DNA from: Thermoleophilum album
GTDB lineage: Bacteria > Actinomycetota > Thermoleophilia > Solirubrobacterales > Thermoleophilaceae
Reading direction: 5' to 3'
Assembly (NCBI RefSeq): GCF_028867705.1
Contig: NZ_CP066171.1
Coordinates: forward strand, 372,001 to 436,000
DNA: 64,000 nucleotides
The notes beneath the pieces are model-generated. The model was not told the DNA's origin and searched no databases. It worked only from the letters and a program-made list of their open reading frames with translations. The translations under genes were made by a program, and so were the position numbers. Below are positions 51,821-58,955 of the stretch, piece by piece; the stretch's first letter is position 1, and each line of letters opens with the position of its first letter.

Positions 51821-54376
51821 GTGCTGCAACTCGCCGCACGAGCTCTGTTGGCGCGCCCCTTGCGGGCGCTCGCCACGCTCGCGGCGATCGTCGTCGGTGT
51901 CGCGCTCGTCGCCGGCACCTACGTGCTCACCGACACCATCGACCGCTCCTTCGAGCGCCTGTTTCGCGAGTCGCAATCCGGCACCGACGTCGTCGTCACC
52001 GCGCGACAGGAGATCGTCGCGCCATCGGTCGAGGCGGCGACGCTGCCGGCGTCGGTGCTCGCCACCGTTCGCGAGGTGCCCGGCGTGCGCACGGCGGTCG
52101 GCGGTATCGCCGGTTTCGCTACGGTCGTCGACGCCCGCGATCGACCGCTCGCGCGCGGCTTTGCACCGAACTTCGTCGGCTCTGTTTTGCCGCCACCGTT
52201 CCGCTCCGAGCGCTACGCGCGCGGGCGCCCGCCGCGCGCCCCTGGTGAAGCTGCGCTCGACGAGCAGAGCGCACGCCGCGGCGGGTTGCGGCTCGGCAGC
52301 CGCATCGGTGTCGTCGGCGAACGCGGTGTGCGCCGCTTCCGCCTGGTGGGGATCACGCGCTTGTCGGGCGGCGCGTCGCTCGGCGGGGCGGTGGCGCTGA
52401 CGCTGACGCTCGCCGACGCCCGCGCGGTTACCGACAAGCAGGGGCGTTTCGACCAGATCCTCGTCGCCGCGGCGCCCGGTGTCGGAGCAGACGTTTTGCG
52501 CGACCGCGTGGCGCGCAGGCTCGGCGAGCGTTACCGCGTCGAGACGGCGACCGAGAGCGCCGAGCGGCAGGCGCGCGAAGTGCGTTCGGGGCTTTCGTTC
52601 TTGCGCACCGCGCTGCTCGTCTTCGCGGGCGTGGCGGTGGTGGTCGGTGGTTTTCTGATCTTCAACACCTTCGCGATCACCGTCGCCCAGCGCACCGCCG
52701 AGTTCGGGCTGTTGCGCACGCTCGGAGCGAGCCGCAGGCAGCTGTTCGGTCTTGTCGCTGCCGAAGCGCTCGCGCTCGGAGCGCTCGGGGCGGCCGTGGG
52801 CGTCGCCGGTGGGCTAGTGGTGGCACCGCTTCTGAACGAGCTGCTGGCGAGCGCCGGGCTCGACCTGCCCAACACGGGCACGGTCGTGCGTCCACGCTCG
52901 ATCGTCGTCGGCCTCGTCGTCGGTATCGCCGTCACGCTCATCGCTGCGCTCGTCCCCGCCCGCCGCGCGACGCGCATCTCGCCGCTCGCCGCGCTGCGGC
53001 TGCCGGCCGAACGCCCCCGGCGCGGGACGCGCCAGCGGCTCCGCCTGCTCGCCGCGGCCCTACTCGCAGCGGGCAGCGGCAGCCTGCTCGTGGGCGCGCT
53101 CGGTCCGCTGCCGAGCGGTCGTGCCGCGCTCGTGGTCGGGGCCGGTGCACTGCTCTTGCTCGCCGGCGTGGCGGCGGCGGGGCCGCTCGTCGTTCCCGCG
53201 GTGGCGCGCACGGTGGGACTGCCGCTGGCGCGCTTCGGGCGGATCAGCGGGCGCCTGGCGCGCGAGAACGCCCTGCGTCAGCCAGGCCGGACCGCTACGG
53301 CGGCTACGGCGCTGACGATCGGGCTCGCGCTCGTTGTGTTCGTCGCGATCTTCGCGGCCGGCATCAACGCCTCGGCGGGGAGGGCGATCGACACCACCCT
53401 GCCGGCGCCGATCGAGATCCAGTCACAGGACGGCTTCACTGTGCTTCCGCGCGGCGTCGAAGCGACCGTGCGGCGCACCCCCGGTGTCGGCCCTACCGCC
53501 GGCCTTCTCTTCTCGGCAGCGAAGATCGCTGGCGTTGCGGGCACGCGACAAGTGAGCGCGATCGACGCCGACGCGCCCGCGACGCTCTTCCGCCTGCGCG
53601 TGGTGCGCGGCACGCCCCGGCCGCTGGCTGCGCTCGCGCGAGGCGAGGTGGCGATCGACGATCGCTTCGCGCGTCAGCGGGGCATCGCCGTCGGCCGAAC
53701 CCTCACCTTCCGCACGGCGCGAGGGGTGCGCGTTCGTGCTCGTGTCGCGGCGACGGTGCGCGACGACGGCAACGTGATCGGCGACGCCCTCTTCGCGCGC
53801 CAGGTGCTCGAGCGCCGTTTCGGCGAGCGGCGCCCGGCGTTGCTGCTTGTCGCCCCCCGCGCGGGCACCGATAGCGACAGGCTGCTGCGGCGTCTGCGGC
53901 GCGCGCTGGGGCGTTCCTACCCGACGGTGCAAGCGCTCGACCAGGCCGCGGCGAAGCGCAAGATCGAGCGCCAGGTCGACCAGCTCGTGGCGCTCGTCTA
54001 CGTGCTCCTGGCTTTCTCGATCTTGGTTTCCGTGCTTGGCATTCTCAACACGCTCGCGCTCTCCGTGCTCGAACGCACGCGCGAGCTCGGGCTGTTGCGC
54101 GCAGTCGGGATGAGCCGGCGCCAGTTGCGAACGATGGTCGTTCTCGAGGCGGTTCTCACCGCGCTCGTCGGTGCCGTTCTGGGCCTCGCCCTGGGCGCGG
54201 CGTTTGCGGCTGCGATGTCGGGTCCGCTCGCCGGCGAAGGCTTCGTGCTCGCCTGGCCCGTCGATCAGCTCGTCGTGATGTTTGTCGTCGCGGCGCTCGC
54301 TGGCGTCGCCGCGGCAGCCTTGCCGGCGCGCCGCGCTGCGCGCGTCGCGCTCCTCGAGGCGATCGCCTACGAGTAG
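51821..54376 (+). CDS. FtsX/MacB-type ABC permease
   Basis: An 851-residue permease. The first helix is residues 12-34 (LRALATLAAIVVGVALVAGTYV), then a large outer domain (35-255). FtsX domain one has helices near 262-390 (LLVFAGVAVVVGGFLIFNTFAITVAQR, TLGASRRQLFGLV). A central membrane pair (about 410-460) and a second outer domain follow. FtsX domain two runs 720-845 (LLAFSILVSVLGILNTLALSVLERTRELGLLRAVGMSRRQ). This double-FtsX layout fits transporters of lipids, peptides or antibiotics by mechanotransmission. The substrate is unknown. The 3' end overlaps the convergent protease by 10 bases. Confidence 0.9.
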   Translation: MLQLAARALLARPLRALATLAAIVVGVALVAGTYVLTDTIDRSFERLFRESQSGTDVVVTARQEIVAPSVEAATLPASVLATVREVPGVRTAVGGIAGFATVVDARDRPLARGFAPNFVGSVLPPPFRSERYARGRPPRAPGEAALDEQSARRGGLRLGSRIGVVGERGVRRFRLVGITRLSGGASLGGAVALTLTLADARAVTDKQGRFDQILVAAAPGVGADVLRDRVARRLGERYRVETATESAERQAREVRSGLSFLRTALLVFAGVAVVVGGFLIFNTFAITVAQRTAEFGLLRTLGASRRQLFGLVAAEALALGALGAAVGVAGGLVVAPLLNELLASAGLDLPNTGTVVRPRSIVVGLVVGIAVTLIAALVPARRATRISPLAALRLPAERPRRGTRQRLRLLAAALLAAGSGSLLVGALGPLPSGRAALVVGAGALLLLAGVAAAGPLVVPAVARTVGLPLARFGRISGRLARENALRQPGRTATAATALTIGLALVVFVAIFAAGINASAGRAIDTTLPAPIEIQSQDGFTVLPRGVEATVRRTPGVGPTAGLLFSAAKIAGVAGTRQVSAIDADAPATLFRLRVVRGTPRPLAALARGEVAIDDRFARQRGIAVGRTLTFRTARGVRVRARVAATVRDDGNVIGDALFARQVLERRFGERRPALLLVAPRAGTDSDRLLRRLRRALGRSYPTVQALDQAAAKRKIERQVDQLVALVYVLLAFSILVSVLGILNTLALSVLERTRELGLLRAVGMSRRQLRTMVVLEAVLTALVGAVLGLALGAAFAAAMSGPLAGEGFVLAWPVDQLVVMFVVAALAGVAAAALPARRAARVALLEAIAYE

Positions 54377-55509
54377 CGGCTGCCTGCGCCCGCCTCGGCT
54401 TCGAAGAGCTCGAGCAGCCGTACGACGTCGGTGACCGATAGCAGGCCGATCAGCTCCGGCCCGCGCACGACGAGGGCACGCCGCAGCTGCGAGCCAGCAA
54501 GCCGGCGCATGGCCTCCTCGAGAGCGAGATCCGGCGCGAAGATGTCGCTGCGCTCGATCGGCACCATCACGTCGGCCACGCGCAGCTCCTGCCAGCGGTC
54601 GCGGGGGAGGCGGAGAGCGTCGCGGAAGGAGACGATTCCCTGCGCTCGCCCGGCGTCGTCGACGACCGGATAGGCGGTGTGGCGGTGGGCGAAGAAGACG
54701 CGCTCGAGAAAGTCCTCGAGCGACAGGTCGGGGGCCACCACGACCGGGTCGCGCACCATCGCGTCGGCCACGCGCAGACCGCTGACTAGACCGCCGAGCT
54801 CGGCCGCGCGCGCCTCGGCGTCGGCCGCGCCGAGCAAAAACCAGCCGATGAACGCGAGCCACACACCGCTCGCGCCGCCACCCGCCACGACCGCGAGCAC
54901 GCCGAGGGCGATCAGCCCTTGTCCGAAGCCGCGGCCGAGCGCCGCGGCGGTTCGAGTGGCAGCGCGGAAGTCGCGGCGCGAGCGCCACAAAAGAGCGCGA
55001 AGAACCCGCCCCCCGTCGAGCGGCAGCGCCGGCAACATGTTGAACGCCAGCAACACGAGGTTGGTGTTACCGAGCCAGTGCACGACACCGTCTGCGGCGG
55101 CCGGCAGCGGCAGGAGCGCCGCGACGGCCAAGAAGATGAGGCCGAGCACGAGCGAGACCGCCGGTCCGGCGAGAGCGATGCGGAGCTCAGCCTCGGGCGT
55201 CGGGAAGGGGCCGGCGAGCTTCGCCACGCCGCCGAACACCCAGAGCGTGATCCCGTCGATCGCAACCCCTTCACGGCGCGCCTGCAGCGCGTGACCGAAC
55301 TCGTGCGCGACCAGCGACGCGAAGAACACGACCACCGCCACCAGCGCCATCGCCAGATAGACGCCGTCGTCGAGGCCGGGGTTCGTTTGCGGAAAGACGC
55401 CGTCGGCGAGCACCCAAGTGAAGAGGACCGCAGCGATCAACCAGCTCCAGTTGACGCCGACCTCGATGCCGGCGATACGGCCGAGTCGGATGCTGCTCGT
55501 CATCCCCAT
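54367..55509 (-). CDS. site-2 protease family metallopeptidase with CBS pair
   Basis: A 380-residue M50 intramembrane protease. Membrane helices start near residue 20. The zinc motif HEFGH is at 69-73, and the second motif NMLPALPLDGGRVLRALLW (about 158-176) gives the ligand Asp. Two CBS domains (about 255-305 and 318-372) fill the C-terminus and may bind adenine nucleotides. These proteases cut regulatory membrane proteins such as anti-sigma factors; the zinc-finger sigma fusion at the left edge would be a natural client type, but no evidence connects them. ATG 55509 or 55503. Confidence 0.9.
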   Translation of the reverse strand: MGMTSSIRLGRIAGIEVGVNWSWLIAAVLFTWVLADGVFPQTNPGLDDGVYLAMALVAVVVFFASLVAHEFGHALQARREGVAIDGITLWVFGGVAKLAGPFPTPEAELRIALAGPAVSLVLGLIFLAVAALLPLPAAADGVVHWLGNTNLVLLAFNMLPALPLDGGRVLRALLWRSRRDFRAATRTAAALGRGFGQGLIALGVLAVVAGGGASGVWLAFIGWFLLGAADAEARAAELGGLVSGLRVADAMVRDPVVVAPDLSLEDFLERVFFAHRHTAYPVVDDAGRAQGIVSFRDALRLPRDRWQELRVADVMVPIERSDIFAPDLALEEAMRRLAGSQLRRALVVRGPELIGLLSVTDVVRLLELFEAEAGAGSRYS

Positions 55510-55606
55510 CGCTCGCTCCGTCCCGTCTTCGTCCCAGCTGCGTTAACACCTGCCCGCGCTGCGGGCGCTGCTGCATCGCGCGTGCCCAGCGACCGTTCAC
55601 CTTGAC

Positions 55607-55620
55607 CACGACCGGTCGTG
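55607..55620. promoter_or_regulatory. 14-base perfect palindrome before meaB
   Basis: CACGACC directly followed by GGTCGTG, between the protease start (55509) and meaB (55670). Size and position fit an operator. TTGACC at 55602-55607 overlaps it. Confidence 0.35.
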
Positions 55621-55650
55621 ACCGCTCGAGCGTTCCCGACCCGCGCCAGG

Positions 55651-55656
55651 TACGCT
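55651..55656 (+). promoter_or_regulatory. TACGCT -10-like box before meaB
   Basis: Ends 13 bases before the meaB ATG. Same hexamer as at 17817 and 19745. Confidence 0.4.
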
Positions 55657-55669
55657 GGCAGTCCTCGCG

Positions 55670-56644
55670 ATGGCTCGTTCGACGCAGACCGTAGACGAAC
55701 TTGCCGAGCGCGTCGCCGCCGGCGATCGCCGGGCGCTCGCGCGGGCGATATCGCTGGTCGAGAACGACGACCCCCGCGGGTGGGAGCTGGTGCGCGCGCT
55801 CTTCCCGCACACCGGGCGGGCGCACACGGTCGGCTTGACCGGTCCGCCGGGGGCCGGTAAGTCGACGCTGATCGGGCGGCTCGTCGAACACGCGCGGGCA
55901 CAAAGCAAGTCGGTCGGCGTGCTATCGGTCGACCCGTCTTCGCCGTTCACGCAGGGTGCCGTGCTGGGCGATCGCATCCGCCTCTCCGAGCACTTTCTCG
56001 ACCCCGGTGTGTTCATCCGTTCGATGGCCAACCGCGGCGCCCTTGGCGGGCTAGCTGAGGCGGCCCTGCAAGCGGTGCTCTTGATGGACGCCAGCGGGCG
56101 CGAGGAGATCTTCATCGAGACGGTGGGCGTCGGTCAGGCGGAGGTGGACATCGTCGACCACGCCGATACCGTCGTGCTCGTGCTGATCCCCGGGTCGGGC
56201 GACTCGATCCAGGCGCTCAAGGCGGGGGTGATGGAGATCCCCGACGTGATCTGCGTCAACAAAGCCGATCATCCGCTCACCGAGACGATGGTGCGCGAGA
56301 TCCGCGGGGTGCTGGCGCTCGGTCCGCAGGGCGGGTGGCGCGTTCCGATCGTGCGCACCGAAGCGGCGCGCGGCGAGGGCATCGACGAGCTCGCTGCGAA
56401 GATCGCCGAACACCGCGACTACCTCGGGGCGGTTGGCGAGCTCGCCGAGCGGCGCCGGCGCAACCTCGTGAGCGAGGTGCTCACGATCGCCAGCGCGCGC
56501 CTGCGCAAACGGCTCGAGGGCGCGCTGCGCGACGACCCGGAGCTCGCTCGCTTGCTCGACGAGGTAGCGGCCCGGCGGCTCGACCCATCGAGCGCTGCCG
56601 AGCGGCTCCTGGCCGTAGCGGCCAGTGCCGCGGTGCCGAATTGA
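55670..56644 (+). CDS. meaB: methylmalonyl-CoA mutase-associated GTPase
   Basis: A 324-residue G3E GTPase protecting and loading the B12-dependent mutase. Walker A LTGPPGAGKSTLIG (residues 54-68), VDPSSPFTQGAVLGDRIRL, the switch ETVGVGQAEVDI and specificity NKAD. C-terminal dimerisation helices are present. The mutase (mutAB) is not in the window. It implies propionyl- or ethylmalonyl-type acyl-CoA metabolism, in line with odd-chain or branched fatty-acid growth. The GGDEF gene follows in the same direction within 32 bases. Confidence 0.95.
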   Translation: MARSTQTVDELAERVAAGDRRALARAISLVENDDPRGWELVRALFPHTGRAHTVGLTGPPGAGKSTLIGRLVEHARAQSKSVGVLSVDPSSPFTQGAVLGDRIRLSEHFLDPGVFIRSMANRGALGGLAEAALQAVLLMDASGREEIFIETVGVGQAEVDIVDHADTVVLVLIPGSGDSIQALKAGVMEIPDVICVNKADHPLTETMVREIRGVLALGPQGGWRVPIVRTEAARGEGIDELAAKIAEHRDYLGAVGELAERRRRNLVSEVLTIASARLRKRLEGALRDDPELARLLDEVAARRLDPSSAAERLLAVAASAAVPN

Positions 56645-56676
56645 AGTTCGGCTCTGGCCGCGCCGATCTAGGGAAC

Positions 56677-57888
56677 ATGATCGGCGGGAGAGAGGGCGCG
56701 GACCGCGAGTTTCGTGCCGCGCTGCGCGAGCTTGTAACCAAGCGCGACGACCTTTACGCCGGCGCCGATCTGCGCAACGCGCGGCGGATGATGGCGCTCA
56801 CGCTGATCATCGGTGTCGTCGTGGGCGTGATGCTGCTCGTGGTCGCGATCCCGGCGCAGGGGCTCAAGCTCGGTGCCTTCCTGCTCGAGCTCGCCTATGC
56901 GGGCTTTTCGCTAGCGGCGGCCTACTGGTTGTTCGCCAGCGACAGGGTCACGTTCCGCCAGCTCTGGGTGCTGAACGCCGCGCTGATCCCGATGCTGGCG
57001 CTGCTCGTCTGGCAGTCGGGAGGTACCTCCTCGCCCTTCAACCAGGCTTACCTGCTGGCTCTGATCCCCGCCGCCGGCATCCACCCGGCGCGGCGCGCGC
57101 TGCCGCTTCTGGGCCTGATCTCGCTCGGGATCCTGAGCCCCTTGCTCTATGAGCCCTACAGCTACGACAAGCTGCTCTTGCTGCTCAGCCACATGTTGCC
57201 CTGGTACGCGCTCAGCGGCGCGTTCCTGATCCTGATGACGTACGTACGCCTGCAGCGGATCATCTCGGGAGAGAACGAAGCGCAGGCACGGCGGCTCGCG
57301 CGGATCGACGAGCTCACCGGTCTCGGCAACCGCCGTGCGTTCGAGGAGGCGCTCGACCTCGAGCTGTCACGGCTGGAACGGTCGGGATCGACGCTGTCGC
57401 TGCTCCTGCTCGACGTCGATCGCTTCAAGGAGATCAACGACACCTGGGGGCACCCGGCCGGCGACGAGTGTCTGCGCCAAGTGGCGGTCGCGCTTGCGTC
57501 AGCTGCGCGCGCGACCGACGCCTGCTACCGCTGGGGCGGGGACGAGTTCGCGGTGATCCTGCGCGAGACCGATCACGCCGGTGCGCAGCGGTTGCGCGAC
57601 CGCGTGCGCAAGCTCGTAGCCGCTTCCTGCCAGGCGCCGGACGGACGGCCGATCCGCGTCTCGTGCGGTATCGCGCAGGCCGTCGAGAGCGATCGGCGGG
57701 CGCTGATCGAGCGAGCCGACGTCGACCTGTTCCGCGACAAAACGGGACCCCACCGGATCGGCGAGGACACGCCCGAGGCGCGCAGGATCGTCAGCGACGA
57801 GGGCGACGCCGACGACGAGAAGCCGTCGCCTGCCCCTTGGCAGTACGACCCCGCTCGCGGCGACAGCGGGCACAGCGGCCCTCGATAA
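56677..57888 (+). CDS. membrane diguanylate cyclase
   Basis: A 403-residue GGDEF protein from ATG 56677 (AGGGA upstream); a TTG at 56641 overlapping the meaB stop is an alternative. Six or so membrane helices lie at residues about 35-190 (TLIIGVVVGVMLLVVAI, LGLISLGILSPLL, GAFLILMTYV). The GGDEF domain spans about 205-360: DELTGLGNRRAFEEAL, NDTWGHPAGDECL and an intact GGDEF in RWGGDEFAVIL. The tail is disordered and overlaps the convergent fur-like gene by 98 bases. The sensor is a membrane bundle of unknown ligand. Confidence 0.88.
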   Translation: MIGGREGADREFRAALRELVTKRDDLYAGADLRNARRMMALTLIIGVVVGVMLLVVAIPAQGLKLGAFLLELAYAGFSLAAAYWLFASDRVTFRQLWVLNAALIPMLALLVWQSGGTSSPFNQAYLLALIPAAGIHPARRALPLLGLISLGILSPLLYEPYSYDKLLLLLSHMLPWYALSGAFLILMTYVRLQRIISGENEAQARRLARIDELTGLGNRRAFEEALDLELSRLERSGSTLSLLLLDVDRFKEINDTWGHPAGDECLRQVAVALASAARATDACYRWGGDEFAVILRETDHAGAQRLRDRVRKLVAASCQAPDGRPIRVSCGIAQAVESDRRALIERADVDLFRDKTGPHRIGEDTPEARRIVSDEGDADDEKPSPAPWQYDPARGDSGHSGPR

Positions 57889-58309
57889 CGAGCTCGGCCG
57901 AGTGCGGCTCGTGCCCTGCCGAGCTCGCCGCGGCCAGCGCGAGCGCAGCTGGGCGGTCGCTGTCGGGGAGCGGAACGTCCTCGATCCCACCGCACTCCGT
58001 GCACAGGAAGTGAGCGTGATTATCGGTGCGCGGGTCGAAGCGGGCCGGGCCATGGCCTACCTGCACCTTGCGCGCCCGTCCGAGCTCGACTAGCAGCTCG
58101 AGCGTCGCGTAGACCGTCGGAGTGGTGCAGTTCGGGAGCCGCTCGGCGACCGCGGCTCGCACCTCGTCGGCGGTGGCGTGGCGGCCGATGCTGTGGAGCG
58201 CATCCTCGATCAGGACGCGCTGGGGAGTGGTGCGCAGTCCGCGCTTGCGCAGCACAGCTGCGAGCGGCTCCCCTGCTGTGTCTTGTGTCCCCGGCGCTCT
58301 TTTGGTCAC
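57791..58309 (-). CDS. Fur-family metal-dependent repressor
   Basis: A 172-residue Fur protein. DNA-binding winged helix at residues 15-80 (RTTPQRVLIEDAL, TTPTVYATLELLVELG). Metal ligands: H86, H98, H100, with structural Cys pairs C103/C106 and C146/C149. A basic Arg-rich tail follows 155. Fur, Zur or PerR cannot be separated with certainty. GTG 58309 has no SD. A TAAGAT at 58316-58321 (minus strand) would make the mRNA leaderless. The palindrome at 58320-58333 overlaps that box, so self-regulation is likely. The VIT-type transporter diverges from it. Confidence 0.9.
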   Translation of the reverse strand: MTKRAPGTQDTAGEPLAAVLRKRGLRTTPQRVLIEDALHSIGRHATADEVRAAVAERLPNCTTPTVYATLELLVELGRARKVQVGHGPARFDPRTDNHAHFLCTECGGIEDVPLPDSDRPAALALAAASSAGHEPHSAELVIEGRCARCRRERGRTAKGQATASRRRRRPRR

Positions 58310-58319
58310 GTTCAGTATC

Positions 58320-58333
58320 TTAGGTGCACCTTA
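58320..58333. promoter_or_regulatory. candidate iron-box TTAGGTGCACCTTA in the fur/VIT promoter
   Basis: The core AGGTGCACCT is a perfect 10-base palindrome. It overlaps the -10 of the Fur-like gene and the region upstream of the VIT -10 (TATAAG 58349-58354). Matching layout TTAGG-NNC-ACCT-WA recurs at 58929-58942. Confidence 0.6.
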
Positions 58334-58348
58334 TCTTAATTGAGTTGC

Positions 58349-58354
58349 TATAAG
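58349..58354 (+). promoter_or_regulatory. TATAAG -10-like box before the VIT gene
   Basis: Ends 9 bases before ATG 58364, so transcription would start within about three bases of the codon. It sits in the most AT-rich stretch of the window (58331-58365). Confidence 0.5.
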
Positions 58355-58363
58355 TACGGTTAA

Positions 58364-58867
58364 ATGGCAGAGGTCCAGATCCCCATGCTCGGGCGCGGTA
58401 TCGACGAACAACGCTTCGTGCTGCGCTTCGTCCAGCCGGCGCTCGTCGGGCTGATCGACGGCACTGTGTCGACGCTCGCGCCGATCTTCGCTGCCGCCTA
58501 CCTCGCCGGTTCGCGCGAAGCGCTGCTCGTCGGCTTGGCGACGGCGCTCGGCGCCGGCATCAGCATGGGGCTCTCGGAGGGGCTTTCGGACCCGGGCACG
58601 GTCACCGGCCGCGGATCGGGGCTAGTGCGCGGCACGGTCACTGGCGTCGCGACCTTCATCGGCGGATCGCTCCACGCTCTGCCGTTCTTGATCGCCGACG
58701 TCGACCACGCGCTGGCGCTCGCTTACGCCGTCGTCAGCGTCGAGCTGGTCGCCATCGCCTTGATTCGCCGCCTCTTCATGCGCGTGCCGCTCGCCCTATC
58801 TCTCGTCCAGGTGACGCTCGGCGGTGCGCTCGTCGCGGCCGTCGGAATCGTCATCGGCCACGCTTGA
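58364..58867 (+). CDS. VIT1/CCC1-type iron/manganese transporter-like protein
   Basis: A 167-residue integral membrane protein with about five helices. The stretch [21 protein letters not shown], then [16 protein letters not shown] resembles the DG and GLSEG signature of the vacuolar-iron-transporter family. It lacks the cytosolic metal-binding helix insert of plant VIT1, so it is a small form. Likely moves Fe2+ or Mn2+ out of the cytosol. It is divergent from a Fur-type repressor, and shares a palindromic operator with it, which supports iron control. Confidence 0.82.
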   Translation: MAEVQIPMLGRGIDEQRFVLRFVQPALVGLIDGTVSTLAPIFAAAYLAGSREALLVGLATALGAGISMGLSEGLSDPGTVTGRGSGLVRGTVTGVATFIGGSLHALPFLIADVDHALALAYAVVSVELVAIALIRRLFMRVPLALSLVQVTLGGALVAAVGIVIGHA

Positions 58868-58928
58868 GGCGCGACCGCGCCGCGGCGCCGGCGCCGCACG
58901 CTCGGCCCTCACTACCTCACCGCCTCTA

Positions 58929-58942
58929 TTAGGCCCACCTAA
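58929..58942. promoter_or_regulatory. second iron-box-like palindrome TTAGGCCCACCTAA
   Basis: Perfect arms TTAGG and CCTAA around CCCA. It ends one base before TACGAT (58944-58949), the -10-like box of the next gene, whose GTG is at 58956. Same pattern as the site at 58320-58333. Confidence 0.55.
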
Positions 58943-58943
58943 A

Positions 58944-58949
58944 TACGAT
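58944..58949 (+). promoter_or_regulatory. TACGAT -10-like box
   Basis: Ends 6 bases before the GTG at 58956, which would then be the first codon of a leaderless mRNA. Confidence 0.45.
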
Positions 58950-58955
58950 GCCGCT

